A stretch of 64,000 nucleotides of DNA from Larix kaempferi (GCA_027924585.1 BSBM01000994.1:14655001-14719000), one strand, 5' to 3'; counted from the first letter of the stretch, positions 1 through 12,637 are shown. Translations and numbers: made by a program. The notes: generated by a model not told the origin, from the letters alone.

Positions 1-900
1 ATTCCCCCCCCTGCATCCACTCCTTTTCCTTCCAGAGCCCAATTAAGATACAACCCTCTGAAGTTACCCCCTGTCCTTCATGATTTCCCTCTAGGTTACC
101 ATAAACACCTCCCTGTCTTCGATGGGGAATCTAAAGTGCTTACTACAGAGAAACATGTTCAAGGATTTGAGCATATTTTAGATCTCTTTGAGATAGAACA
201 TGATGACATCTGTATGAGGACTTTTGCAAAATCCCTCCAGAGAAATGTGAAGAGATGGTTTAGGCATTTATAGCCCAAGTCTATTGATACGTCAGGAGCA
301 TTATCTGAGGCTTTTCTAGGGTTTTGGGGTGAGAGAATATCATGGGATTTGGTTCTTTCAGAGTTTCATTCCATAAGGAGGCGGAAGGATGAAGCCCTAT
401 CTTGCTTCAACAGAAGGTATGCCAGTTTCTATTATAACATGCCAAAGGAAATTCAGTCTCCAGAGAATGCTACAAAATTGCACTATGCAGCTGTTTTTCC
501 TCCTGATTTATCTCTTCATCTTTTGGAGAGAAGGTCTTCCGACCTACAACATATGTTCGTTAATGCAATAGAGGTTGAATAAAATCTTAGGACATCAGGA
601 AAGCTACCAAGCCAGGAGCAAGATGAAAGGGTTGAAGAAGAATTAAGGTTTGAAGAAGAACATGAGAGAGGCGAATTCCCCTTACGGCCTGATTTTTTGC
701 AGAATGAGTAGAGAATTGATCAGCTCGGTGAGGTTCTAGAAGGAGGTAGCTCTGTTTTGTTTCATGTAGATTTCAATCATTCTGCTGAGGCCCCTGCTGA
801 CAAGGTTCATGATGAAGGTTCTAGTATGTCGAAGTATGATGAATATGGAGAAGACCATCTGGAGAACTTCATAAGCTTCTTTGAAGTTGAGAATAAACTT
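1..900 (+). pseudogene. Decayed Ty3/gypsy gag (capsid) remnant
   Basis: Translation of about 85-582 gives the usual order of a plant Ty3/gypsy Retrotrans_gag domain: an LPVFDGES start, a helix ending in a WF pair (KRWFRHL), then LSEFHSIRRRKDEALSCFNR, the NMPKEI motif and an LLERRSSDLQHMF helix. Gag builds the virus-like particle around the element RNA. The frame is broken by a TAG near 271 and a TAA at 580, and reads on with a further TAG near 709 to about 900 as an acidic tail. No zinc knuckle, protease or polymerase follows in recognisable form. The element entered from beyond the left edge. The family call rests on motif order only. Confidence 0.7.
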
Positions 901-2280
901 GAATATTCAGGAAGATAGTTGCACTAATCGTGAAGGCTGGCCAAAGAGGAAAACCCTGTGACGGATCCTGGGCCCAACATTGAGACCCCATCAGGTCAAA
1001 GATTCCTAACAAGCGGAGACATCGTTTCAGGTCAGAGATGAAAGGGAGTACAGAGTCCTGGAGGAGGAATATAGAACCCTCGAGGAAGAAGATGTGAGCC
1101 TCAAAGAAAAATATGGGGTTCTTGAAGAAAGTCTTGGGTCTAGCGAATACCTTAGGAAGGTAGACCATATAACGGATAGGCTGGAGGATGACCAGGATGA
1201 CTTGCATGATTCTTATACAGAACCCACCTCCAGGGCCGAAGATGATTATAGGTTCCTTGGAGAAGTATTCGGGCTTGGCCAATATCTCCGACCGGCTGAC
1301 CAGATGATCAAAGAATTTCCAGGAGACCCAACTGAGCAGTCGGAGTTCCATGCAGATCTTTCTAGCTTGGAGCCCAATTTTCAGGAATAATGGCCCTGCC
1401 CAAACCCTTTGAAAGGATAGGGCATAATTTCTCTTGGGATTCTGGAGCAGAACCGGGTTTTCAACCTAGACATCATGAGCAATTCGGAAAGAAAGTTGTC
1501 CAGAGTTGGTTTTTTTGGTCCTATTGAGTCATGCAAGGATTTCGGCATGCATGACTTTAAATTTTGGATGGAGGTTTGTCATAAGTATGCAACCCTAGGA
1601 ACTAATCTGAGCACCACGGAGACTAAACGACATCCGTACGACTCTTCTGAAAAGAAGTTTGCTGCGATACAAGAGGCGTGTGGAGCGTACCATAATTTTT
1701 ATGATCCGGTGGTAGAATATATAGAAGATTTCCGTGGCTAGAGTAAGGTTTCTAGTTTTCCTCGAAGGGTCCTCATTCGTCGTCGTTGCCTTAGTCCATT
1801 GACCTTCGTTGTTTTGCAGTTGGTCGAGCAGGAGGAGGAAACCCGCCTGGAGTGGAAACTGCTGGACTGGTTACATTGGCATTTTTGCATCACCTAGAAC
1901 CACAGCCTCTCAAATAGAGTAGTCTGTATATAAATAAGCCTCAAGCTTTGGCATTTCAAATTTTAGTAGTAATTCCCATTTTGCAGACATTTCTAGTTTG
2001 TTTTTAGAATGTACAGTTTCACTTTTGTTTTGATATTCAAGAAGTTTCCAGTCTATAGTAGGACAAAGCATTTGGCTGGGGTTAAGATTGCCACAAGATA
2101 CACCGTACAGCTGAATCCCCATAAGTTTTTCCATAAAATTTTACAGGAAAACCATCCCCAGCTGTCTACCGAAAAAATTTCTCTTGCAGGAGCCGCCTAT
2201 TGGATCAGGCACCCGGTCTACGAGGTTCTTTGCTACCTCACTGGGAGGTTAGCATCCCTGGTTGGAGCCAGTTGTTAGTA
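901..2280 (+). other. Weakly coding stretch, probable internal part of the old gypsy element
   Basis: Two short open frames lie here. 1094-1390 (98 codons) is acidic, rich in E, D and L. 1475-1741 (88 codons) has an aromatic stretch around FKFWMEVCHKYATLG. I recognise no domain in either. Position after the gag remnant and same strand suggest decayed downstream parts of that element, but they could be chance frames. From 1742 to 2280 I see only short frames without motifs. Confidence 0.3.
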
Positions 2281-3288
2281 CCTGATTTTTATAGCATGGA
2301 TATAGAGGTAGAATAAAGGGATAGCCCCAAATATTTTTATGAAAACCAGGGATTACCCTTGTTTCCATAACCAAGTGCTAAAGACATAAGAAAAATGGAG
2401 ATGGGGGTGTTAAATGTTCTAGGAAAGGGCAAATCATGTGAAAGGTAGCATTAAAATGTGGTTGAAATAGCCCAAAAAGTTCCTAAGTCTACAGTCCGAA
2501 GAGAATAGAGCAAAGGGTAATTGTCATGCCATTTTCCACCATTAGATGGGTGCTCAATGGAGATCGATGGTCCTTGTTGATTGGTCGCATGGACAAGGCG
2601 GGCGAGGTAACTGTAATAACTGTTGCGATGGTGAAGGCCCCGATACAGGTGGCAGCTAGAGGAGACATCGCGAGGATGATAGGTGGTGAGCGGTATCAAT
2701 TTAATGAGCATGCGATACTGCCAAAACATAAAAGTAGATCCCTGGCCATGTGGATGGCTCAGGAAGGAAGGGTAATATCCTACGGTCGAGATTAATTGTC
2801 CCACAGAGGTAAGTGCAATGTGACGAGGTAAGTGGTGTAGATTGGACTTGGGAGGATCGACGACCCACAGTGATCCTCGCATTGAGAAGTTGCACATGGG
2901 ATAGACAAGAAGGTGGTTGCGAAGGGAAAACCCATTTTCCAGATGTCACCACCAAAGACAGTCACAAGGGGTGAGTGGTAAAGTAGATATTGGTTTAGGG
3001 GGCATGCGATCCCACTTTGTCAAGGTACGACGCCTAGTGACGGATGGTGGGACCTGAGATACGTGGAATGATCCACTGATGGAGATGAAAAGGGGTCAAA
3101 TCAGTGCCTATAGGCAAGACTAGATCTGACAGGGGATACCAACACATGAGAGATCAATGGCTGGCATTGACGGGGATCTAATGAAGAAGCCCAGGGGATA
3201 AGAAAACATGATTTATATATATAGCCATCGACGGGTAAAGGCGAGATTTTTTATTTTCCTGGGGCCTGTCTGCTCTGGGTGATTTCTA
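2281..3288. other. Gene-free stretch with a TATA-like run
   Basis: No convincing coding frame on either strand. A TATA-like run (atttatatatatagcc) at about 3210-3225 is the only promoter-like signal. It could belong to an old LTR, but I found no matching second copy in the window. Confidence 0.3.
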
Positions 3289-4532
3289 GTGGCAGGTATG
3301 TCAAAGAAGGCAACAAGTTTTGTCATAGGGAAGGCCAACGAGGAGCTAGTCTCCTGCAAGATTCAGGGTTTAGGATTGTTCCGGGAGATAGGGTCTTCAT
3401 CCTGGTACAGAAGTTCAACTCCTTCTCGCCAAAACCAGCAGAAGTATGAAGGTCCCTCAGATGTAGCTAGGTGCGGAAAGTTCCATGGGTCCTGTATTTT
3501 GTTCGGCCTAGGCCAGATCGGCCTGTTCTATGTTCCTCTCTTGAAGCCCCTGACATTTGAGTCTGGAGGTCTCCCTAGAGATGTCAGTCGTCACCCTGTT
3601 TCGTCAAAGTGTTCTTGAAAGTCAATGGGCATCCTTAACTGCTCGTTTTGGGCTAGCCTCAACATTAAGGATAGTTCCCCTGCCTTGTTGGTCATTCAAA
3701 ATAGATGTTGGTCCATCTGCAGTCGAGAGAAGGGGAATTCCAACGCTCAGTTTGGGAGAGTTTCTCAGCAAAGGTATCCATCCCCAAGTGACAGTTTTGT
3801 CCTGTACTAGTGACTTCAGGCCTCGGCCCTAGAAAGAGGAAGAGGAGCGAGGCTAGTGAGTAGGGGAGATATGGCTACTAGCCATACGGGTGCGAAGGTA
3901 AAACTCTCAATGAATTGTAAACATATTAATACAGGGCTCAAAAGTTTGTGGAGGAAGCAATCTAGGGAAGCATCTTCGAAGATCAAATTTAGGTTGTTAT
4001 GATCAAGTGACCAGCTGGGGTAGTTACCGGGCTGCCTTTGTCTTCTTGGATGAGTCGCATACCCCTCGGTAAAAATGATGGGGGTGAGAGTAGAGGGAAA
4101 GTCACTTGTGCAAACTCTTGGGTGGCCTGAGGAGCTGCGAGGGTGATGTGACCCACATCATTCAGCATACGGAGAAGGAATGATGGGAAGATTTGGGACG
4201 AAGGCATTACCTGGTGAACCGATGTCTTAAAGGTTTCTCTATGGTCATCCAAATGATTATTGATGCGACTTGGGCAACCTCAGCATCGCTGTTTTCCCCG
4301 CCATCTATCTAGAGGTCCTTACCAAGCATGTTTCAGGTCAACTCAAACCTGGTGCATCATTGCTACCTGATTGAGGATTCCGATCAAGTTATCATGGTGA
4401 CTATAGCCACAGGTAGTTGCTGTCATCATCACAACAGTTATGGATATGGTTTTTCATCCGCTGTATGATATCATTTTATAGAGAGGATAGTACACCTGGC
4501 GGTCTGGGACATCTCTCAGTTCAAATTGGGTT
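3289..4532 (+). other. Short unrecognised frames, no supported gene
   Basis: An open frame at 3289-3618 (109 codons) and an overlapping one at 3557-3832 show no known domain, signal peptide or membrane segment. The remaining bases to 4532 are closed in all frames beyond about 90 codons. Most likely decayed repeat sequence. Confidence 0.25.
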
Positions 4533-4889
4533 ATGGAGAAGGAGCAGGGATTTGGAGTGGTTTTCATGCCTGAACGGGTGTTGTCTAAGGTGGAGGAAGA
4601 GCATGCTCCTTCATCTCCTATGATGTTCAACCATGTGGAATCCAGCTCTGGTAGTGACGAGGAGGAGCTCGAAGGGCGACAGGTGTACAAAATAAATCAG
4701 CATCGAGGAAAGGAGAAGATTCTTAGGGAAGATGAAAACGTCCAACAAGACAAGGAGATTTTCCCTGACCTTGTGATCCCCACTAGGGAAGTGACACCTC
4801 CCCCTGCTGTTGGAGAATCACAAGCTAACGGCTCCATGAAGGTGGAGGACTTCCTTGATTCACAAGGCCATTTGAAGACTCCAGAATAG
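4533..4889 (+). CDS. Hypothetical acidic ORF, 118 codons
   Basis: The frame runs from an ATG at 4533 to a TAG at 4887-4889 and is open some 75 bases upstream of the ATG, so it may be the C-terminal end of a longer frame. The product is strongly acidic, with an SSSGSDEEELEG stretch and a lysine-rich middle, and no recognisable domain. Its composition (clustered E, D, K, S; few hydrophobic runs) looks disordered. It may be a leftover reading frame of the decayed gypsy element at the start of the window. I cannot assign a function. Confidence 0.3.
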   Translation: MEKEQGFGVVFMPERVLSKVEEEHAPSSPMMFNHVESSSGSDEEELEGRQVYKINQHRGKEKILREDENVQQDKEIFPDLVIPTREVTPPPAVGESQANGSMKVEDFLDSQGHLKTPE

Positions 4890-5636
4890 GGTGGCACCTT
4901 GCTCATGGTATTTTGTTTCCCGTCTAAATCGGTTTGTTTTGAACTTGAAACGTATGTAATATTCCAAATTTGGGGCTGTCAAGGCGGCAGCATAATTTTT
5001 CCTGTTTCCTAAGAACTAATTTAAGGCCGAGAGCCTATAAAAATCTTTGTAATAGAATACTTAAGTGTTGGAAAATCATTTGGCAAAAAGCTTGAGAGGC
5101 GAGCCTGGTTTTGAGATTTTCATATTAATACAATGTGTAGTGTCTATGGTAGACTATTTTGTAGAGATTCCTATGTTGTTCTAACTTGTAGTCAGTTATT
5201 TCCTTCTCCCCTATGTGCATGTGTTTCATGTTATGCCTTTACATTATGTTTTTCATTTCATGCCTGAGATCAGTGTATAATAGTTTGGAATTCCTGGAAT
5301 CAAGCTCCAGCTATTATCTAAGGTGTTCGCAAAATATTGCTACTAAAGTGAATATTGAATTCATCTTTGTTGTATGCTCATATCAATGGACTGTTCTTAT
5401 TTTCTTCTTTTACCACCAGGAAATATCTTTACGACGGCAAGCGAGTAGCTACCTTGCCTCTATTAGAGTAGTCTATACTATGGCACTGTTATTTGATTTA
5501 TGTGTAATAACTTGACTCTATTGACCAATTGTTTTTTCCTTGTGATTATCCCTCCAACGTTTTTACATGATTCGACCCATCATAAATCTGACCTTCTGTA
5601 TATGTTTTAATTGGATATTTTTGAGTAAGGAAGGCT
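4890..5636 (+). other. Gene-free flank of element A; possible old LTR
   Basis: No coding frame with recognisable motifs. A TATA-like run (gcctataaaaatc) at about 5034-5046 and the AT-rich stretch after it resemble an LTR promoter region. The sequence was contiguous with 35385 onward before element A inserted: the 5 bp aggct at 5632-5636 recur at 35380-35384. Confidence 0.35.
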
Positions 5637-6338
5637 TGTTATATTTTTAAGAATTTACTTCAATCTGATCTAGGATCTTAACTGAGAGAACAACATGTAC
5701 AACAAATCTACAGCATATCAATCATGGACACAATAATGCAAGCACACAAGAGACACCGAGTTTACTTGTGGAAAACCATAAAGGTGAAAAACCCCAATAA
5801 CTTCCTCAAAGATAGATAGAGCAATGATACAACTAGAATACAAGAGATAGTCTTCTCCTAGCAGTAGAGCCTCCTCCTCATAAGTGCACCACTTTCCGAA
5901 TGAGAGAAGTGTTAGAGTGAATGATCAAATAGAGATCTCCCGATCTCTATTTATACTTGTTCTGTCCTGCCCAATAAACTAATGGGGCCTACATGTCTAG
6001 CTTAACCCATGGTTAACTTAATCTGGGCCGACCCCACACTTGGTGGTATAATAACCCTTTGACCCACATGGCCGACCCCCAATAGGGTGGTCTAATAACC
6101 CTTCGACCCACATGACTTATACAAGGCCGACCCCAACAAGGTGGTCTACTAACCCATCAAGTATAAGTTATGACACTTGCAATATAAATGACGACACTTG
6201 CGTATAGAGGAATAATAACCTCTCTATAGGAATACAAACACTTCCGTATAGAGGAATAATACCATCTCTATAGGAGTACAAAATACATATATGAAATACA
6301 TGGGTGAAATACATTCCAAATTTACATATACATCAACA
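5637..6338 (-). repeat. Element A 3' LTR
   Basis: On the minus strand it begins TGTTGATGTATATG and ends ATATAACA, the usual TG...CA limits. It matches 34678-35379 over its whole length with scattered substitutions. The PPT lies just outside it at 6339-6352 (gttaagagggatt on the minus strand). It carries U3 repeats of the type ggtcggcc / gggttatta, which this family shares with D and C. Confidence 0.93.
5927..5952 (-). promoter_or_regulatory. TATA-box palindrome in A 3' LTR
   Basis: On the minus strand, TATAAATA starts the left arm of a perfect 11-bp inverted repeat, AAATAGAGATC / GATCTCTATTT, with a 4-base spacer. The same structure with different arm bases lies in D's LTRs. It sits where the core promoter should be. 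Confidence 0.65.
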
Positions 6339-6639
6339 ATCCCTCTTAACTAGGAAGGTATTTCTTGACACAGATCTGTTAGAACAAGCCTTCTTCTCTG
6401 GATCATCCTCAACGAATCATCATCCTCGAATCATCGTCATCATCGCTGCAGCTGCTATCTCAATCAATCTTTGAATCTACTCATCATAGGAAGTTCTACA
6501 AAGCTAGTCCTTTTTCATACTGGATGTAGGCCCACCACATGCAGGTCTTCGTCATCACTTGCCATACTGTGGAAATCTCAAGACTTATTACGTGCATCAC
6601 AAAACCTTAAAAGAGTCTCTTGACTAGCAAGAACCCTAA

Positions 6640-7210
6640 AGAGCATCTGAGGCCTTTTTCATCCTATCTAGATCTCCAGGACTTATTACAAGTGACCCCA
6701 CCACAAAACCTCGAAAGAGAATCCTAGGACTTATTACGAGCACAAGGCTCAGCCTATCAGATCTCCCAGGGCACAAATTACATGTGGTCACCACAAAACC
6801 TTGAAAGAGCATCCTGGGACTGATTACGAGCACAAGGCTCAACCTATCGGATCTCCTAGGGCACAAATTACATGTGGTCATGGAAAAACCTCGAAAGAGC
6901 ATCCCAAGACTAATTACGAGCACATGGCTCAACCTATCAGATCTCCCAGGGCACAAATTACATGCCATAGGACAAAACCTCAAAAGAACATTTTCTAGAT
7001 ATCGCAAGGTACAAATTACATGCAATAGGCAAAACCTCGAAAGACTATCTGCAAATCTCCCAGGGAACAAATTATATGTCCTCCCAAGCAAAACCTCAAA
7101 AGAGCATTTTCCAGATATCCCAGGGTACAAATTACATGCCATAAGCAAAACCTCAAAAGACTATCTGCAAATCCCCAAGGGCACAAATTACATGCTTATC
7201 TACACAACCT
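6640..7210 (-). repeat. Tandem array of about 57-bp units (A, between pol and 3' LTR)
   Basis: Eight or nine imperfect units repeat the blocks tctcccagggcacaaatta, catg and caaaacctcgaaagag. The same unit, inverted because the element is inverted, forms the array at 18020-18600 in D. Open frames across it on either strand come from the repeat and are not genes. Confidence 0.85.
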
Positions 7211-7260
7211 GTTCCACGGCCATAGAGTATCAACCTGATACTCACCATACATCATCCTGA

Positions 7261-7720
7261 TGTACACATGATCATCCTAGTCATCATCACTATAACATCC
7301 TGCTGCATGTCATCTAGAGCAACATCCCGAGGCTCATCATCTATGATCATCCTGATCATGCAATGCATCCACCTGATGCATACCAATTATCTACCTAATA
7401 CATATCATCATACATGATCCACCTGATACATATACAGATACATGGTCGAAGCATCCAATGTGATGCATATACACAATACATACAAATGATCCAACTGATC
7501 ATATCCAGCATCCAACATGATGTGTTCATACATATACATATAAATGATCCAACTGATCATATCCAGCATCCAACATGATGCGTACATACATATACACATA
7601 AATGATCCAACTGATCATATCCAGCATCATCCTGATGCATATACAAAGCAGTAACAGGAGCATCGTCCTGATGCTCATCATCCATGATCCTTCTGATCAT
7701 CACAACATCGTCTTCCTCAG
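7261..7720 (-). repeat. GATCAT-rich diverged repeats in A
   Basis: Repeated blocks such as aatgatccaactgatcatat and ccagcatccaacatgatg occur three times at 7485-7640, and shorter versions fill the rest. 7270-7360 matches a single copy of the 72-bp unit that is present five times in D, so the array expanded in D or shrank in A. Confidence 0.75.
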
Positions 7721-7984
7721 ATCATCTCATCATCCACGAAGTACAACCCAGATGCACATCATCCAGCACTTATACCACCGACATGGGAGAACACATCTAC
7801 CACCATTCGAGGAAGGCTCCAACCCTTACTTTTTGACCATGGGGGAACACATCTACCACCATGTGAAAAATGGCTCAGCAATTATATCACAACCATGGGA
7901 GAACACATCAACCATGTCAGAAAATCTCATGTGCATCTGCATCTTAAGGACTCGTCAGTTCCCTTTAGAAGAAACCTCGATCTG

Positions 7985-9213
7985 AAGTGCACCAAGCTTC
8001 TCTCTGAATTACTCAAACTCCACTATGGCCAATGGCTTGGTCAAAACATCTGCAACCTCCTCATCCGTCGCAACATGTTCTGCTTTGACTGTACTCAGTG
8101 CTACATAGGACTGCTTCCTACTAAACCAAGAGATCACACCTGATCCTATACTGAAGCAGCACCCATAAGTGCTCTTCCTATCTGCAGCACTGCCTTCCCA
8201 ATCAACATAACCCTATAGGTTAAACTTTTGATTCGCATCATACTTGAGCCCATAATCAACCATACCCTTCATGTACCTCAGAATATGCTTTACAACAATC
8301 AGGTGAACACCTTTAGGATCCGTCAGGAACTGGATGAATGTGTTCACCGCAAAGCAAATATTTGGTCTAGTGTTCATTAGGTACATCAAGGACCCAATCA
8401 TCTGACAATGCATTGCGACATCAGCCGGATCAGATGGAGCATCACACAGAAGCTTCAGGTTCGATGCCATAGGTGTGGCCATAGCCTTGCAGTCCATCAT
8501 CTCGAACCTCTTCAGGATCTCTACTGCATACTTCCCTTCTCCAAGGAAGATTCCATCTGCACTCTGCCACACCTCCATGCCAAAAACAAATAGTACATCA
8601 TCCCCAAGTTCTTCATCTCGAACTCGACAACAAGATTCTGCTACGTGTCGACAATCAATCTATCTTCACCTGTAATAAATAGGTCATCCATATACAAAAG
8701 TAGTATCACTGGATTGCCTTCCTCAACCTTGTAGTAAAGGTTGGAATCCTCTTTACTCTTGGTAAAGCCCAAACTAGATAGAAAGTTGTCTATCCTACCA
8801 TACCAAGTTCTGCACGTATATGACTCCCGGTCATGTGTCTCAAAACCAAGTGGCTGCTCCAGATACACTTCTTCTTCAACTACACCATTCAAGAAAGCTG
8901 TCTTGAAATCCATCTGGTGTATCTTCCATTTCATCACTGTAGCCAGAGCAAGTATGGATCTAATGGAAGTGTATCTGGCTACATGAGAAAAAGTCTCTAT
9001 GCTACCACCTATAGCATGCTTGATGTTGTAGATCCTCTAGGAAGTCACTACAGACTCCCCTTCAGGTCTTGGGACTTCATCCCAAACATCTTCATGATCG
9101 ACTGGTACTCCTTGATCATGGCATTCTTCCCAGATCCTGGGAACTTCAATATCTTCAATATTTTCAATAGACAACTTTGTTGCCGAACAAATGTTGTAGT
9201 CCTTCTTTTGTAG
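7985..9213 (-). pseudogene. Element A copia reverse transcriptase / RNase H remnant
   Basis: On the minus strand, 8937-8641 encodes an RT palm piece: KTAFLNGVVEEEVY, WYGRIDNFLSSLGF and the active site as YMDD within LLLYMDDLF. After a frame break, 8578-8213 gives the connection region (MEVWQSADGIFLGEGKYAVE, GSLMYLMNTRPNICFAVNT). RNase H follows with GYVDWEGSAADRKST, SWFSRKQS and a shortened end, so its middle is deleted. 9213-8940 holds the decayed start of RT. Several stops and frameshifts make it non-functional. RT would copy element RNA and RNase H would remove the template. It retains the YMDD that its relative D has lost. Confidence 0.85.
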
Positions 9214-10615
9214 GTGATGGTATACGATCTTTCCTACACAACAAGTTAAATTGCATGATTAGAAAACATCTCATAGAACAAATTCTTACACATAAAGAAA
9301 TATTTCATATAGTCATGCAATTATCTTAGCGAATGCTTCAATACAACATTTATCCATATTCTGTAACTTTCTAGATGACTTCCAATCTCTACCAGAACAT
9401 TGTTAAGAGTGTGCACAACTCCCAACATGTTAGCAAAGAGGTTTCATTCTAGATAAGTAGCAATGGAATGTTGTACAGTGCCATAGGCCACTTAACCATC
9501 AAATGCATATTAGTAGTATACTGCAATCATTCTAATATGCACAATACATATCCTAAGTCTAGGAACATAAACCTATACATCTTCGAACAATTTCATTTAA
9601 ACAAATATTAAAATACTTATCTTTGTTTGTTTGTTGGGTGGACTCCCTCTAAGTCTTTGCTTCCTTGTAGGAGCTGCTGAAGTAGCTTCTTCTACACCTT
9701 TCTGTTGTGGAATGCAGAAGGATGGTCAACTTCCTCTGGATATCTGCATCCTTGTAGAAACTACTGGAGTGAGCTCCCTCTTGATCTTTGCTTCCTGGAT
9801 TACCTGTCGTTGAACCTATATTCATCCTAGGTCCCTATGCATACTTATTAGTATCATGATTGTGTTATCCTTTTAATCTCAATACTATCAAAACACAATA
9901 ATCTTAAGCATTTATAGTCATGATCATTCACAGATAATAAACATTAGTATTCAAGGATTCAGGGAAGTCTTCTTTTACTCATGCATATTCTTATTTGATC
10001 ATAGGACTCTTTTGATTAGTTAAATCATCAATGCATAAACCGTGATTACTCAAACCTATACCTTCATGATTCTTCTGGTTAGTAATATCATTAATTATGG
10101 TAAGAAACATAATATGCATACAACCATGACTATTCAAACCTATGACTTCATGAATAATCATTATCAACAACACAACAGTATAATATCCTAACACAAGGTA
10201 GGATTCTAGCTTGGTATAGGAAAAAACATACCTGGATTAGCATGCTAGCTAGTTATGTCTAACATACCCGCATAATGTATTCTGGTGCTCTTCAGTGACC
10301 TGTGCTAGTAACCTGCATGTCTCATAAGTTAACCATTGTAGAACCAAGTTATACGTACCTCGTAAGTAGATCTTCTATGTGATCCATGACAATGGATGAA
10401 TCTTTGTCCTCATGTCATCATGATCATATGTTCTTGAACCAGAACATGATTTGTCTTTCTTGGTGTACCTTTTATGTTAGCAAACAACATAAACCTCATA
10501 CAACACCATAATGCATTAGTACAATCATAAGTGTCAACACCCTACTCAATGAATATCTTCTATCGTGCATTCATAATTTTATTAAGGTGATATGACAAGT
10601 CTAGATTTAATCAAG
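9214..10615 (-). other. Non-coding body of A, colinear with D
   Basis: This is the reverse complement of D's 14230-15720 with substitutions. It holds a short coding-like block at 9630-9830 (minus) and several AG/GTATGT-type sites, discussed under D. No gag, protease or integrase motif is recognisable. It ends at the TSD attgt (10616-10620), where B inserted. Confidence 0.7.
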
Positions 10616-12112
10616 ATTGTTGTAGTGCCCTTATCAGGGCACTGGGTCTCTATTTGTATTTTCCCATACATGCCATGTTTCTCTTATGTTTTATGGAAAA
10701 ATTCCACCGTCTATGTCTCTATTATCTAAATGACTATATGCCTCTGCAAATTAAGCAAACATAAACTTAAATCTTTCATTTTTTTGACTCTGTTCTTATT
10801 TCATGCATAATCTGAAAATAAAAGCGAAATACAATTTATTTAAGCAAGCTGAGTAAAATACCTGGACACGTAGATTTGCAGTAAGATCAGAAGACTTACA
10901 TGGTGAATTATGTATGGTACCTTAGCAACCCAAAATGATGTGTCCACCCTGCCGATCAGCTATTATCGTGCCGACCCTAGGAAATCAACAGATTTCCTAG
11001 CGCCTGAGCCCACAGACCGATAATCCCGACAGCAGCTTTCCATCGAACCTTTCCATGGTAATCTTTTGCTGAGTTAACCCCCTCCTCGGCATCGAGTTAA
11101 CCCCCTCCTCGGCATTCCTCCTTTTTCACAAAAAAAAATCCTCCCCATTCTCCCACAATCCCCCTTACTACTTGTTAAAATCCCCTCTTTATAGGAATCC
11201 ACCTCCTTCATAAAGTCAAACTTCCTTATCACTCCACCGCCCTAGCTGTCGTGGTCTTTGGAAGTACAATCATTAATGCATCCTCTTTTAAGGTAAAAAG
11301 GTGGATTATATATTATTTTTAAATCATCCAAGTTTCTCTCGAGCAGGGGGATCATTCAATAATTCATTTAAACAAATCCTTTTTAATTTATTTTGGAATG
11401 ATTCTGTCCCTTTATTTAAATGAATAATCTATTTAATAAATCATTTTAATCCACAATGCTTTATATAAAGATTATTATCATTATTATCATTAATTAAATA
11501 ATAACAATAATAACATAATAATTAATAATAATATAAATTAAATTAATTGTGAATAGAAATTAGAAATGTTTATTTGTTTATTCGATAAGTGTCCACATAG
11601 TACTTCGGGGTATAAATAATGGAATATACTTTAATGGTTTAATTAATCATGATCAACAATTATATAGCACACTCTTCTCTTATTAATTTTTAACTTTTAT
11701 ACTTCACATTGAAGACACCTTTGCTTGAGGATACTTACATTTAATGACATTTATTTTACACATTAGAACTTGATAATCTTTTACTAATTAAGTCATCCAC
11801 TAAATGCTTAGTTGACTTATCCATGATAACTTATAACATTGTTAAATCTTGATAAGTAGGTTGTAAACCGATATTATTGCGCATGTGCATAATTTGCATG
11901 CATGGCCAGCATATGCACAAGACAGACATGTACTATACACATATGTCATATATATATCCTATGCATAACATGTTGATGTATATGTAACTTCGGAATGTAT
12001 TTCATCTGTGTATTATATATATATTTATTGTACCCTTATAAGAGATGTGTTATTCCTCTATAAGGAAGTGTCGTCATGTGGATTGACAAGTGTCGCAAGT
12101 GTGTGTACTTGC

Positions 12113-12250
12113 CTATGGGTTATTAGACCACCTTATTTGGGGTCGGCCCTGTATAAGTCATGTGGGTCAAAGGGTTATTAGACCACCCTATTGGGGGTCG
12201 GCCATGTGGGTCAAAGGGTTATTAGACCACCCTATTGGGGGTCGGCCCAC
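12113..12250 (+). promoter_or_regulatory. U3 direct repeats, possible enhancer
   Basis: The block gggttattagaccacc followed by ggggtcggcc occurs three times at a spacing of about 40-55 bp, linked by catgtgggtcaaa. Related blocks lie in A's LTRs (about 6040-6155) and C's LTRs (about 21170-21260). Repeated blocks upstream of a TATA box in U3 typically bind transcription factors; the factor is unknown. Confidence 0.6.
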
Positions 12251-12317
12251 TCAGCATTATGTTATGTGGTTAAGTTCGAGCCTACATGAGTTAGGTAAAA
12301 AGGCAAGTCAAGTCAAG

Positions 12318-12347
12318 TATAAATAGAGTGCGGGAGGCACTCTATTT
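12318..12347 (+). promoter_or_regulatory. TATA box overlapping an 11-bp inverted repeat
   Basis: TATAAATA at 12318-12325 overlaps the left arm AAATAGAGTGC (12321-12331). The right arm GCACTCTATTT (12337-12347) is its perfect complement, with GGGAG between. The expected start of transcription would be near the right arm. The 3' LTR has the same structure. Confidence 0.7.
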
Positions 12348-12637
12348 ACTCACTCACTTCTCACACATGCTCTCAAGGAGGAGAGGCACACTTATGGAGG
12401 AGGAGGATTGCTGCTAGGTTATGGCTATCTCTATTGGTTGGTTGTATCATTGCTCTATCTATCTCTGAGGAAGTTATTGGGGTTTTTCACCTTTATGGTT
12501 TTCCCCAAGTAAATCTTTGTGTCTCTTGTGTGCTTGCATTATTGTCTCCATGATTGATATGCTGTAGATATGATGTACATGTTGTTCTCTCAGTTAAGAT
12601 CCTAGATCATATTGAAGTAAATTCTGAAAATTTAACA

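Larger units (their letters stand above)
11971..12637 (+). repeat. Element D 5' LTR
   Basis: Starts TGTTGATGTATATG and ends TTTAACA. Near-identical to 18826-19492. Contains the U3 motif repeats (12113-12250), the TATA palindrome (12318-12347) and a downstream region with hint of polyadenylation context. Same family as element A's LTRs. Confidence 0.96.
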
